Assembly: GCF_001618955.1 (NCBI RefSeq)
Contig: NZ_LVYV01000053.1
Coordinates: forward strand, 62,001-126,000
Direction: 5' to 3'
Length of the DNA stretch: 64,000 nucleotides
Source: Tardiphaga robiniae
Lineage (GTDB): Bacteria > Pseudomonadota > Alphaproteobacteria > Rhizobiales > Xanthobacteraceae
Below, piece by piece: positions 52,911-61,490 of the stretch. How positions within the stretch are numbered: the first letter of the stretch is position 1; each line of letters opens with the position of its first letter. Position numbers and translations under genes: made by a program. The notes under the pieces are model-generated. The model ran no database searches. It was not told the DNA's origin and saw only the letters and a list, made by a program, of their open reading frames with translations.

Positions 52911-53393
52911 TTAGGCGGCCAGCTTGTCAGGCGAGATTTCAAGGATGCGATCAACGTCGAGTACGACCATCAGTTGACCATCGAGACGATGGACGCCATC
53001 GGCCATCTTGGCCATGCGCGGATCCAGATTGACCGGGTTCACTTCACGGCTCTCATCGGCGAGCTTCAGGACTTCGCCGATCGAGTCGATCAGCAAGCCG
53101 TAAGATTCACCGCGGAGATCGACGCCCACAGCCATCGGCGGCTTGCCGTCATCGTTCTTCGGCAGGCCAAGGCGCGAACGCATGTCGATCGCGGTCACAA
53201 TTCGACCGCGCAGATTGAGCACGCCGGCGACGTCGCTGGAGGACAGCGGCACGCGGGTCAGACGCTCGGGCATGAACACGTCCTGCACGCGCGAGATCGG
53301 CATGCCGAACAGCTGTCCACCGATCATGGTGGTCACGTATTCGGTGATCGCGCCGTCAGCGCTCGGAGCCTTGGTAGTGGTGGTGCTGGTCAT
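52911..53393 (-). CDS. cheW: Chemotaxis coupling protein CheW
   Basis: 160 residues from the ATG at 53393 (GAGGGAA, 6 nt spacing). A short Thr-rich start is followed by the CheW fold: EYVTTMIGGQLFGMPISRVQDVF, VLNLRGRIVTAIDMRSRLGLP, and VDLRGESYGLLIDSIGEVLKL. It couples receptors to CheA. The gene begins 12 bp after the cheA stop. Confidence 0.92.
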   Translation of the reverse strand: MTSTTTTKAPSADGAITEYVTTMIGGQLFGMPISRVQDVFMPERLTRVPLSSSDVAGVLNLRGRIVTAIDMRSRLGLPKNDDGKPPMAVGVDLRGESYGLLIDSIGEVLKLADESREVNPVNLDPRMAKMADGVHRLDGQLMVVLDVDRILEISPDKLAA

Positions 53394-53404
53394 TGCGATT
53401 TCCC

Positions 53405-56134
53405 TCACGCAGCCTGACGAACTTCAGTGGTTTGTTCTTTGAGCGCCGCAATCAGGCCGGGGCGATCAAACTTGGCGACGTAATCATGGAAACCTGCGAG
53501 GCGACCGCGCTCGATGGCCGCCGGGGAGATCATCGCCGACAGGGCGATAATTGGCGTGTGGCTCAGCCTCTGATCCGCCCGGATGGTTTCGGCGAATTCG
53601 AAACCGTTCATGTCGGGCATTTCGATGTCGGTGAGGATCACGTCGACCTCCTGACCTGAACGCAGGAAAGTCAAACCTTCCTGCGCGTTGGTGGCGACGC
53701 GCACCTTATAGCCCGCAGCCTTGAGCACGGGCGAGAGCATGTTGCGGAAGAACGCGGAGTCATCGACCAACAGCACCGACTGTGCCGTCGCGGAAACACG
53801 CATTTCCTTGCGGCTGAACCAATCGGCGAAAGCCATCGGCAGGAAGTGACCGACGTCGATCACTTCGGTCGCGAGACCCTTGATGACAGCCGAGCCGAGG
53901 ATCCCCTCGCGACCGCTGGCCACTTCGATATGCAGCCGCTCTTCGACGATATCGACGATTTCGTCGACGACGAGACCCATCGAGCGACCGTCGTCTGCGA
54001 AAACGAGGATCGGCTGGGTGCCCGACGTACGGACGGTCACGCCTTCCATCTGCACCAGCGGCATCAGCTGATCGCGGTACTGGACCATGTAGCGACCGTT
54101 CGACAGCTCGACTTTGTCAACGGTCACTTCTTCGAGACGCGTGACGAGACCGAGCGGCACCGCCTTGGGCTGTGCGGAACCAGCGCGGAACACCAGCAGC
54201 GACGTCAGCTGTTCTGCATTCATCGCGCGCATCGCGGCATTCTCGTCGGCGATCTCGTGGGCGTTCGACGCCAGAGCACCAAGCTCCTGCGCGATGCCGT
54301 TCGGATCGACGATCATGATCACCGCGCCATCGCCCAGGATGGTGTTGCCGGAGAACATGCCGATGTGACGGAGCTTGGTGGACATCGGCTTGACGACGAT
54401 TTCTTCGGTGTGGAAGACGCCATCGACGACGATGCCGAAGGTCTGGTTGCCCACCTGGGTCACGACGATGAAGCCGTTCTCCGGATCGGCAGAGCTGCCA
54501 TCATCGATCTGCAGCAGCTTCTTCAGATGCATCAGCGGCAGCAACTTGTTGCGCAGGCGGAGCACCGGGGTGTCTTTGATGCGCTCGATGCGATGTTCGG
54601 AGTTGGCGCGCGCACGCACCAGTTCGACGACCGCGAGCTGCGGGATCGCGAAGCGATCACCACCGGCTTCAACGATCAGCGCCGACACGATGGCCAGCGT
54701 GAGCGGGATCTTGATGGTGACACTGGAGCCCTCGCCGGCCACCGACTTGATGTCGATGGTGCCGCCGATCTGATCGATATTGGTGCGTACCACGTCCATG
54801 CCGACGCCGCGACCGGAGACGCTGGTGACAGCGGCCGCGGTCGAGAAGCCCGGCGCGAAGATGAACTTGTGAATCTGCGCTTCCGACATCTTCTCGATAT
54901 CGGCTTCGGTGGCCAGACCGTTCGAGATCGCCTTCGCCTTGATCCGCTCGGTGTTGAGACCGCGGCCGTTGTCGGCGATGCAGATCAGAATGTGGCCGCC
55001 TTCATGATAGGCGGACAGACGGATCGTGCCCTGCTCCGGCTTGCCTTCGGCAGCGCGCTCAGCCGGCGTTTCGAGGCCGTGATCCGCCGAGTTGCGCACC
55101 ATGTGGGTGAGCGGATCCTTGATAAGGTCGAGCACCTGGCGATCGAGTTCGGTATCGGCGCCGTGCATCTCGAGTTCGATCTGCTTGCCGAGTTCGCCGG
55201 CCAGATCACGCACGATACGCGGCAGCTTCTGCCAGGCATTGCCGATCGGCTGCATGCGCGTCTTCATGACACCGTCCTGCAGTTCGGCCGTCACGGTGGA
55301 CAGGCGCTGCAGCGGCACCTTGAATTCGGTGTCTTCATGACGACGGCTGATTTCCAGCAGCTGGTTGCGGGTCAGCACCAGCTCGGAGACCATGGTCATC
55401 AGATGTTCGAGCGTGTCGACATTCACGCGGATCGACTGGTTCGCGACCTTGTCAGCTTCTGGCTGGTCGACCTCGACCGCGGTCTTCTTGGCAGCAGGCT
55501 TCGGAGCAGCAGCCTTCGGCGCGGCGGGCTTTTCAGCAACCGGAGTCGGTGGCGCGACGGCGGCTGCAGGCGCAGGCGCGGCAGCTGCCGGCGGTGCGAC
55601 TTCGATGGCGGTTTCCTGGAAGGCGCGCTCAAGCTCTTCGAGCGAGACTTCACCGGGACGCAGCTCACGCTCGAGGGTTGGAACGATCAGCGGGGCCGGC
55701 TCCGCAGCGACAGGCGCTTCCGGTGCGATCGGAGGTGCGGACTCAGTCATCGATTCCATGCCTTTTTCGACCATGTGATGCAGTTCGCCGATCAGATCTT
55801 CGTCGACGCCTTCAGGCTCCACTTCCGTGGCTTCGAGCTGACTGAGAATTTCCTTGATGCGATCGATCGTGGTCAGGATGAGCGTAACCGCCTCTCCGGT
55901 GACCGGCATTCCATCGCGGAATTTGCCCATGAGTGTCTCGGCGGCGTGGGCCAAAGCTTCGAGACGGGGCAGTCCGAGAAATCCGCACGTGCCCTTGATG
56001 GTGTGAACGAGACGAAAAATATTATCGAGAATTTTCGCGTTATTCGGGTCCTGTTCGAAGCGGACCAGCTGATTGTCAACCGTATCCAGGCTCTCGTTGG
56101 TTTCCGTCAAAAACTCGCGGAGAAGATCATCCAT
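53405..56134 (-). CDS. cheA: Hybrid chemotaxis histidine kinase CheA with two CheW-like domains and a receiver
   Basis: 909 residues. HPt domain at 1-105 with H44 (VHTIKGT). An Ala/Pro-rich linker (about 135-230) stands where P2 usually is. Dimerisation and HATPase domains follow (about 230-480), with VRNSADHGLE, DNGRGLN and GRGVGMDVV. Then two CheW-like domains (about 480-620 and 640-770) and a C-terminal receiver with ILTDIEMPDMNG. It phosphorylates CheY and CheB. The attached receiver may act as an internal phosphate sink. First gene of the operon. Confidence 0.94.
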   Translation of the reverse strand: MDDLLREFLTETNESLDTVDNQLVRFEQDPNNAKILDNIFRLVHTIKGTCGFLGLPRLEALAHAAETLMGKFRDGMPVTGEAVTLILTTIDRIKEILSQLEATEVEPEGVDEDLIGELHHMVEKGMESMTESAPPIAPEAPVAAEPAPLIVPTLERELRPGEVSLEELERAFQETAIEVAPPAAAAPAPAAAVAPPTPVAEKPAAPKAAAPKPAAKKTAVEVDQPEADKVANQSIRVNVDTLEHLMTMVSELVLTRNQLLEISRRHEDTEFKVPLQRLSTVTAELQDGVMKTRMQPIGNAWQKLPRIVRDLAGELGKQIELEMHGADTELDRQVLDLIKDPLTHMVRNSADHGLETPAERAAEGKPEQGTIRLSAYHEGGHILICIADNGRGLNTERIKAKAISNGLATEADIEKMSEAQIHKFIFAPGFSTAAAVTSVSGRGVGMDVVRTNIDQIGGTIDIKSVAGEGSSVTIKIPLTLAIVSALIVEAGGDRFAIPQLAVVELVRARANSEHRIERIKDTPVLRLRNKLLPLMHLKKLLQIDDGSSADPENGFIVVTQVGNQTFGIVVDGVFHTEEIVVKPMSTKLRHIGMFSGNTILGDGAVIMIVDPNGIAQELGALASNAHEIADENAAMRAMNAEQLTSLLVFRAGSAQPKAVPLGLVTRLEEVTVDKVELSNGRYMVQYRDQLMPLVQMEGVTVRTSGTQPILVFADDGRSMGLVVDEIVDIVEERLHIEVASGREGILGSAVIKGLATEVIDVGHFLPMAFADWFSRKEMRVSATAQSVLLVDDSAFFRNMLSPVLKAAGYKVRVATNAQEGLTFLRSGQEVDVILTDIEMPDMNGFEFAETIRADQRLSHTPIIALSAMISPAAIERGRLAGFHDYVAKFDRPGLIAALKEQTTEVRQAA

Positions 56135-56334
56135 GAAAATAGGCCTTCACACTCCAGGCTCGCGACTTTCGCTACGCCTTTCGAAGTCTGGCTACTTTCC
56201 CCGCAAAGCGTTTAATATTAGTTGAGCATTCCCAAAAACAATGAATGCGACATTTAGCTATATGCTCGCACACGCACGAGCCCGCCAAACGGCGGACTCG
56301 TAAAGAGTTCATTAAGAGTTGAATGAGTTTGCGA

Positions 56335-56982
56335 TCAGATCGCGGTGACGACGATGGCGTCGCCTTCGGGCACCAAGGTCACCTTGAGGCCGCAAGCCTG
56401 CGCCAGCAGCCGCGTGTAGTAGGGCTGCACGGCATGGGCATCGATGCTGCCAACTTGTTCCGAGGCCAGCATATCGACGATGGCCTGCGGCAGGCGCGCG
56501 TTGAGGCCTGCAGCGGTGATCTTGAACCCCTGCGGCTCACCTTCGCCGATGCCATCGATCTTGAGCACGCCGCCGCGCGGAATCGTCTGCTGTGCGATTA
56601 CCAGCATGTTGAGCAACAGCTTGACCTTGTTCTTCGGCAGCAGAAGCCGCGGCAGATTCCATTCGATCTTGGTCTTGGCGTCTTCCAGATGACCGCGCGA
56701 CATGGTCTGCGCGTCCCCAAGATCGATCTGCGCGCCAGCCGAGCCAGCGGCACCGAAGGCGAGCCGGCAGAACTGCAGGCGGGCCGATGCGGTCTTGGCG
56801 CTCTTCCGGATCAGATCGAGCGCGAATTCCTTGTCTTCCGGTTTGGGATTGTCATCGAGCACTTCGAGCCCGTTGACGATGGCGCCCACGGGGCTGATCA
56901 GGTCGTGGCAGACCCGCGAGCAGAGCAATGCCGCGAGTTCAAGGGCATCGGGGGCCGGACCTGGCGTGGGAGTGTCGGACAT
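56335..56982 (-). CDS. chpT: Histidine phosphotransferase ChpT
   Basis: 215 residues from the ATG at 56982. The phosphoacceptor H26 lies in SRVCHDLISPVGAIVNGLEVL, the diagnostic start of ChpT. The rest forms a degenerate HATPase-like fold without intact ATP-binding boxes, for example the segment KNKVKLLLNMLVIAQQTIP. ChpT passes phosphate from CckA to CtrA and CpdR. It lies between the che operon and cysQ, transcribed toward cheA with a 200-bp gap, and may have its own terminator or promoter there. Confidence 0.92.
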   Translation of the reverse strand: MSDTPTPGPAPDALELAALLCSRVCHDLISPVGAIVNGLEVLDDNPKPEDKEFALDLIRKSAKTASARLQFCRLAFGAAGSAGAQIDLGDAQTMSRGHLEDAKTKIEWNLPRLLLPKNKVKLLLNMLVIAQQTIPRGGVLKIDGIGEGEPQGFKITAAGLNARLPQAIVDMLASEQVGSIDAHAVQPYYTRLLAQACGLKVTLVPEGDAIVVTAI

Positions 56983-57152
56983 GAAATGCGCTCCTGGGGC
57001 CACACAGAATGAACGGCGAATCAAGCATTTGCTTTACGGTTAGATACACCGCAGATGGTGGCGCGACCACAACAAGGCTGGCACAGTCCACCGGTGCAAC
57101 AGGCGCGTGTAGAAATGAACGGGGATGACATGCAGAGGATGAAGGCTGGTCG

Positions 57153-57989
57153 ATGACGGATGATTCGCGACCTCGCATGGATGCCGCGCGGGCTGCCACC
57201 CTGATGGAGCCGCTGACCGAGCTCGCCGCACAGGCCGGCGCTGCCATCCTCAAGGTCAACCGCAATGTCATGACCGTGGATGGCAAGGCGGACGGCTCGC
57301 CTGTGACCGAAGCCGATCTCGCGGCCGACCATGTCATCGGCGAAGGACTGGCCCGGCTGTTTCCGGGAATCCCGTCGCTGTCCGAAGAGCGCCTCCATCT
57401 CGCCACGCCCCCCTATGCCGGCACACTGTTCCTGATCGACCCGCTCGACGGTACCAAGGAATTCGTCGCCGGCCGTCAGGAGTTCACCGTCAATATTGCA
57501 TTGATCGTCGATGGCACTCCGCTGCTGGGTATTGTCGGTGCCCCAGCCCTCGGGCTGATCTGGCGCGGGCTGGTGGGGCGCGGCGCCGAACGTGTCGAAC
57601 TCGCGCCAGACCTGTCCATCCGCAAGATCACACCGATCCAGACCCGCGCGGCGCCTGCTCCGGGCGCGGCATGGACCGCTGCGGTCAGCCGTTCCCATGG
57701 CGACCAGCGAACCGAGGCTTTCATCGCCAGCCGCCCCGGTGCTGTCAGACAGGAGTTCGGCTCGGCGCTGAAATTCTGCCGCGTGGCAGAGGGCCAGGCC
57801 GACATCTATCCACGGCTGGCGCCGACTTGCGAATGGGATGTGGCCGCCGGCCATGCCGTGGTGGTCGCTGCAGGCGGCAAGGTGACGGACACCTTTGGCA
57901 AGGCGGTTCGCTTCGGCGGCGACCGGGAAGACTTCATCGTGCCGGAATTCATCGCCTGGGGTGACCCCAGCGTGAGCACGCGCGGCTGA
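57153..57989 (+). CDS. cysQ: 3'(2'),5'-bisphosphate nucleotidase / inositol-phosphatase family (CysQ-like)
   Basis: 278 residues. Metal-binding motifs are complete: GSPVTEADLAAD (near 49-60), the Glu in LSEE, DPLDGTKEF (about 94-102) and WDVAAGHAVV (about 229-238). CysQ hydrolyses 3'-phosphoadenosine 5'-phosphate, relieving inhibition of sulfur assimilation, and depends on Mg. It is divergent from chpT. Its stop is 8 bp from the end of the convergent YHS gene. Confidence 0.85.
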   Translation: MTDDSRPRMDAARAATLMEPLTELAAQAGAAILKVNRNVMTVDGKADGSPVTEADLAADHVIGEGLARLFPGIPSLSEERLHLATPPYAGTLFLIDPLDGTKEFVAGRQEFTVNIALIVDGTPLLGIVGAPALGLIWRGLVGRGAERVELAPDLSIRKITPIQTRAAPAPGAAWTAAVSRSHGDQRTEAFIASRPGAVRQEFGSALKFCRVAEGQADIYPRLAPTCEWDVAAGHAVVVAAGGKVTDTFGKAVRFGGDREDFIVPEFIAWGDPSVSTRG

Positions 57990-57996
57990 ACCCGCA

Positions 57997-58491
57997 CTAT
58001 TTCGCGAGGATATCCTGCACGCCCGGCCAGCGCTTGCGCGCGCCGGGCAGATATTTGGTCGGTGCCGCAGCAAAGGCGTCGCGGGTCTCCTCGCGGCCGA
58101 ACAGGTAAAGGCGTTCGCCCGTAATGAGCCACAAACGCGGATTGCCGGCGAAGGCGACCCCGCGGGCGACATCGACGGGATCATAGCCACCGAATTGCGG
58201 ACCGTAGATGTCCGGATGCGCGGCGAAGGAGGCGCGGTTGCCCTCATTGCGGAAGCGCCAGACGGTGCCCTCTTCCGACATTTCGAAGTCCGGCTGCCCC
58301 AGCGTCGGGCGGCCTTCGGTGAAATAGGCCACTGGATCGAAACCGCTGATTGCGAGACCCGTATATCGGTCAGTGACCACGCGTTCACTGGTCGCAGCCT
58401 GCGCGCCCGCCGGGACCAGAGCGGCCGCCAGCAGCAGAATCAAGGCAATTCCACGGCTCCAGCCTGACAATTCCCGCCGTTGTGCCGTCAT
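57997..58491 (-). CDS. Exported YHS domain protein
   Basis: 164 residues. The signal peptide (GIALILLLAAALVPAGAQA) is followed by a YHS-like domain: GLAISGFDPVAYFTEGRPTLG, then WRFRNEGNRASFAAHPDIYGPQFGGYDPV. The cysteine usual in TRASH/YHS metal sites is lacking, so it may not bind a metal. The C-terminal part contains LWLITGERLYLF. Such periplasmic proteins are common in alphaproteobacteria; the function is unknown. Confidence 0.75.
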   Translation of the reverse strand: MTAQRRELSGWSRGIALILLLAAALVPAGAQAATSERVVTDRYTGLAISGFDPVAYFTEGRPTLGQPDFEMSEEGTVWRFRNEGNRASFAAHPDIYGPQFGGYDPVDVARGVAFAGNPRLWLITGERLYLFGREETRDAFAAAPTKYLPGARKRWPGVQDILAK

Positions 58492-58604
58492 AGTTGATAC
58501 CGATAGTATAGGGAGTCGGGGACAATGACTGCAGAGTTAAACCGTGCTTCTCAGCATCCGGTTAAAGCCGCGGTCGCAAATTTGAAATACCAGGGGTTCT
58601 TTTC

Positions 58605-59189
58605 ATGACCTTCGCATCACGCCTGGCAGCGGTCGCGCTAGCCACGTTCACGCTCGCCTTCTCGCCGGCCTCTGCGCAGCAATCACCGCGCGGCCAGGCC
58701 GCACCGGACACCTACCGGTCCGAAGAACTCATGACGGCCGGGCACCGGTTTTTCGGCAACGTCTCGCGCGGCCTTGCTTCGGTGATCGAAAAGGCCGTCA
58801 GCCAGTGGGGGCTGCCGAACGGCTATATTCTGGGCGAGGAAGGCAGCGGCGCAATCGTGGCAGGCCTCCGTTACGGCGAAGGCACGCTCTATACGAAGAA
58901 TGCCGGCGATCTACGCGTCTACTGGCAGGGCCCTTCGGTCGGCTTCGACTGGGGCGGCGACGGCGCCCGCACCATGACGCTGGTCTATAACCTGCCTGCC
59001 ACCCAGGCGATCTATCAGCGCTTCGCCGGTATCGACGGTTCCGCCTACATCATCGGCGGCTTCGGCATGACGGCACTGACTGCCAACAACGTCGTGCTGG
59101 TGCCGATCCGTTCGGGTCTCGGCCTGCGGCTCGGCGCCAATATCGGCTATCTCAAATATACCCCCAGCGCGACCTGGAACCCGTTCTAA
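58605..59189 (+). CDS. DUF1134 family exported protein
   Basis: 194 residues. Signal peptide (LAAVALATFTLAFSPASA), then the DUF1134 domain with GHRFFGNVSRGLASVIEKAVSQWG, GYILGEEGSGAIVAGLRYGEG and a glycine-rich C-terminal half GLGLRLGANIGYLKYTP. The fold is related to outer-membrane-associated lipid-binding YSC84 proteins; no function is proven. It is the only gene between the YHS protein and the coiled-coil gene. Confidence 0.8.
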   Translation: MTFASRLAAVALATFTLAFSPASAQQSPRGQAAPDTYRSEELMTAGHRFFGNVSRGLASVIEKAVSQWGLPNGYILGEEGSGAIVAGLRYGEGTLYTKNAGDLRVYWQGPSVGFDWGGDGARTMTLVYNLPATQAIYQRFAGIDGSAYIIGGFGMTALTANNVVLVPIRSGLGLRLGANIGYLKYTPSATWNPF

Positions 59190-59242
59190 GCCCTCGATCG
59201 CGCAGTCCTGCGATCAAGCGCTTCTGAACGGCTGAATAAAGG

Positions 59243-59257
59243 TTAACGAGGCGTTAC
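59243..59257 (+). promoter_or_regulatory. CtrA-like box upstream of the coiled-coil gene
   Basis: TTAA-CGAGGCG-TTAC, one base from the CtrA consensus. It is 66 bp before the start of the membrane coiled-coil protein gene. Confidence 0.45.
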
Positions 59258-59323
59258 GCTGTCTTTGCCGGCGGTGCCATGGCATGCTAACCGCTGCATT
59301 TTGAGAGCGTGGGAGCATTCGTC

Positions 59324-60586
59324 ATGGTTGAACCGATCATGTATCTGGCGATCGGTTTTCTGGTCTCGATGCTCTGCGGCCTGATGATCATGCCGCTGGT
59401 GCATAACCGCGCCGTCCGCCTCACCACCCGCCGGCTCGAAGCCGCGACGCCGCTGTCGATGGCGGAAATCCAGGCCGACAAGGACCAGTTGCGCGCGGAA
59501 TTCGCCATGGCGGCACGCCGACTGGAAATGAGCGTCGACCAGCTCAAGAACAAGACCACCAGCCAGCTCGCCGAACTCGGCAAGAAGTCCGACGCCATCA
59601 ACCGCATGAAGCTTGAGCTCGGCGAAAAGAACGCCACGATCTTCGCGCTGGAAGCCCGTGAAGCCGCCGTGAAGGAAAAACTCGGCCTCACCGAGGCCGA
59701 CTTCACCAGCAAGACGGAAGCGTTGCGCGCCGCCGAACAGGCCCTGAGCGACAAGCAAAGCGAGCTCGCCAAGCTGAACCACGACCTCTCGGATCGCTCC
59801 ATGGTGGCCGACACCCGCCAGGTCGAGCTCATCGCCGTGCGCGCGCAGGTCGAGGAATTGAAGGGCCGCGTCGGCGATGCCGAAAAGGATTTCGCCAATA
59901 CGCAGCACCGGCTGGAGCTGCAGCGCGGCGAGTCCGACACCGCGACGCGCGAACTGACCGAGGCGCGCGCGCGCGTCGAGAATCTCAGCCAGCGCGTGAC
60001 TGATCTCGATCAGCAGCTCACCATCCAGGTGCGCGAAGCCGAACAGCTCGGCGCCCGCGTCACCGATCTCGAGAGCCAGCTCTCGACCCAGACCAAGATC
60101 CTGGCAGAGCGCGATTTCGAGAACAGTCAGTTGCGCCAAGCCAATGAAGCCGCCGAACAGATCGCGCGCGACCTGCGCGTCGAACTCGCCGCCATGAACG
60201 GCGCCAAGGGATCCCCTGTTCTCGAGAAGCTGCGCGCCGAGAAGGCCGCGGTGGAGACCGAACTCGCCACCGCCCGCGAAGAGCGCGCGAAGCTGCAGCG
60301 CGACCTCAACGGCGTCCATCAGCAGGCCGAGAGCGCATGGGCCACCGAGCGCATGGAAAATGCCCTGCTGCGCGAGCGCATCAACGACATCGCCGCCGAA
60401 GTCGCCAAAATGGCGATGACACTGGAAGGGCCGAATTCGCCCATCGAGGCAATTTTGGCTGCCGAACCGACGCCTTCCGCCCAGCCACGCGCGGCCAATG
60501 ACGCCGGTTTCGCGCCCAACAACACCCTCGCCGACCGGATTCGGGCGCTGCAGTCCCACGCCTCCCGCGCTCCGCAGCCCGGCTAG
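59324..60586 (+). CDS. Membrane-anchored long coiled-coil protein
   Basis: 420 residues from the ATG at 59324 (GGGAG, 8 nt spacing); a GTG at 59309 is less likely. One membrane segment at about 6-23 (YLAIGFLVSMLCGLMIMP), then about 320 residues of charged heptad-like coiled coil rich in Glu, Ala, Gln and Arg, and an unstructured tail (EPTPSAQPRAANDAG). The pattern recalls RmuC- or polarity-type scaffold proteins but no nuclease domain is present. A CtrA-like box upstream suggests a cell-cycle or division-linked role (inference). Confidence 0.7.
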   Translation: MVEPIMYLAIGFLVSMLCGLMIMPLVHNRAVRLTTRRLEAATPLSMAEIQADKDQLRAEFAMAARRLEMSVDQLKNKTTSQLAELGKKSDAINRMKLELGEKNATIFALEAREAAVKEKLGLTEADFTSKTEALRAAEQALSDKQSELAKLNHDLSDRSMVADTRQVELIAVRAQVEELKGRVGDAEKDFANTQHRLELQRGESDTATRELTEARARVENLSQRVTDLDQQLTIQVREAEQLGARVTDLESQLSTQTKILAERDFENSQLRQANEAAEQIARDLRVELAAMNGAKGSPVLEKLRAEKAAVETELATAREERAKLQRDLNGVHQQAESAWATERMENALLRERINDIAAEVAKMAMTLEGPNSPIEAILAAEPTPSAQPRAANDAGFAPNNTLADRIRALQSHASRAPQPG

Positions 60587-60660
60587 AGCCGCCCCGGGAA
60601 CCGGATCGGCCCAACCGGCCGGATGGGAGACTTATTGTGCGGATGTGCGGCAGGGTTCGC

Positions 60661-60689
60661 TTGACACCCCTGCCCCCTATTCCCTAAAT
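60661..60689 (+). promoter_or_regulatory. Sigma-70-type promoter for tRNA-Val
   Basis: TTGACA (60661-60666), 17-bp spacer, CTAAAT (60684-60689). A terminator-like hairpin lies between it and the tRNA. Confidence 0.55.
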
Positions 60690-60711
60690 CGCGCCACTGA
60701 CGTCAGTCCCC

Positions 60712-60737
60712 GCCGGGCATTACCGCCCGGCCTTTTG
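60712..60737 (+). terminator. Terminator-like hairpin before tRNA-Val
   Basis: 7-bp stem GCCGGGC/GCCCGGC with an ATTACC loop, followed by CTTTT. It could end the coiled-coil gene transcript. It also lies in the leader of the tRNA transcript. Confidence 0.5.
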
Positions 60738-60753
60738 GTCTGTACGGCATCCC

Positions 60754-60828
60754 GGGCGCATAGCTCAGCGGGAGAGCGTTCCCTTCACACGGGAGAGGTC
60801 CAAGGTTCGATCCCTTGTGCGCCCACCA
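60754..60828 (+). tRNA. tRNA-Val (anticodon CAC)
   Basis: 75 nt with encoded CCA. The acceptor stem GGGCGCA pairs with TGCGCCC, the D arm is GCTC-AGCGGGA-GAGC, the anticodon loop TTCACAC gives CAC, and the T arm carries GGTTCGATCC. All stems pair well. It decodes GUG codons. Confidence 0.95.
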
Positions 60829-61091
60829 CCTAACTGCTGATTTTCCTTATCTTTTTTGAATTAGGTATGATCGTTCTCGGCAACTGCCGGCAGAACGATA
60901 CGCAAACATAACGCATGCAACCGGGGAAAAACTGCGGAGTTTTGTTCCGGGAACGTTCACTGCAGCACCACTAGTCAGGGGCGTGCAGCGACGGCGTCGC
61001 GCGCATCGACGAGGTTCAAATCCTGGACTCGCAACCACCGATACCGACATTCGCTGATAGTGGCTGTTTGACGAGTCCACCCTTGGCATTT
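60829..61091. other. tRNA-flanking scar region
   Basis: No credible gene. It contains GAGGTTCAAATCCTGGACTCGCAACCA (61011-61037), which resembles a T arm plus acceptor 3' strand and CCA. Minus-strand frames through this sequence are chance readings. Confidence 0.4.
61011..61037 (+). other. tRNA 3'-end-like fragment 1
   Basis: GGTTCAAATCC (T loop) is followed by an acceptor-like strand and ACCA. The upstream part of a tRNA is absent. It may be an attachment-site remnant of an integrated element. Confidence 0.35.
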
Positions 61092-61490
61092 TTAGCCAGA
61101 TTCGTGGAAAACTCTCAAATTCAACCGGTTAGTGGCACTGGTTCGATTCCGGCCAGGGGCACCAACTAGGCTGTTCAAGCCCGTTCCAAAGCGTCCGCAA
61201 CCGTCCGCACAGTGCTCGGAAACCGCCACATCGCCCCGTTTTCTACGCAGGCCTCGCAGGCAGGCTGAGTCAGAATCTTGGTTAAACAAGCTGGGCGTCT
61301 CGCCGGATTTGGGCAGCGATCGTCGCGCGGAGCCCAAGCAATGCAGTATTGTCAGCAGCGGCAGCGCGAGCGTTAGCCAGCTCAGCGTCCACCAGAAGCC
61401 GCCTTCGCCGATCAGGCTAGCGAGCAGCCCGAACACGGTCGATACCGCGAGGATGATCGGCCAAAGCCACTGCCGCCCGAACGTGCTCAT
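61092..61490 (-). CDS. Small membrane protein with a read-through tail
   Basis: 132 residues from the ATG at 61490, overlapping the PepSY gene stop by 4 bp. The first 57 residues hold two membrane segments (WLWPIILAVSTVFGLLASLIG and WWTLSWLTLALPLLTILHCLG), the usual complete size of small proteins encoded after PepSY genes. The last 75 residues are Arg/Ser/Gly-rich and their codons run through a tRNA 3'-like fragment (61131-61164). The original stop was probably lost when foreign DNA joined here. Confidence 0.5.
   Translation of the reverse strand: MSTFGRQWLWPIILAVSTVFGLLASLIGEGGFWWTLSWLTLALPLLTILHCLGSARRSLPKSGETPSLFNQDSDSACLRGLRRKRGDVAVSEHCADGCGRFGTGLNSLVGAPGRNRTSATNRLNLRVFHESG
61131..61164 (+). 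other. tRNA 3'-end-like fragment 2
   Basis: GGTTCGATTCC, then GGCCAGGGGCACCA, looks like the T arm and acceptor end of a tRNA that is otherwise missing. It lies 303 bp after the end of tRNA-Val. Confidence 0.45.

Noticed and set aside
53846-56215. A 789-codon open frame on the plus strand
   Set aside because: Antisense to cheA, same reverse-complement composition; cheA has clear domains.
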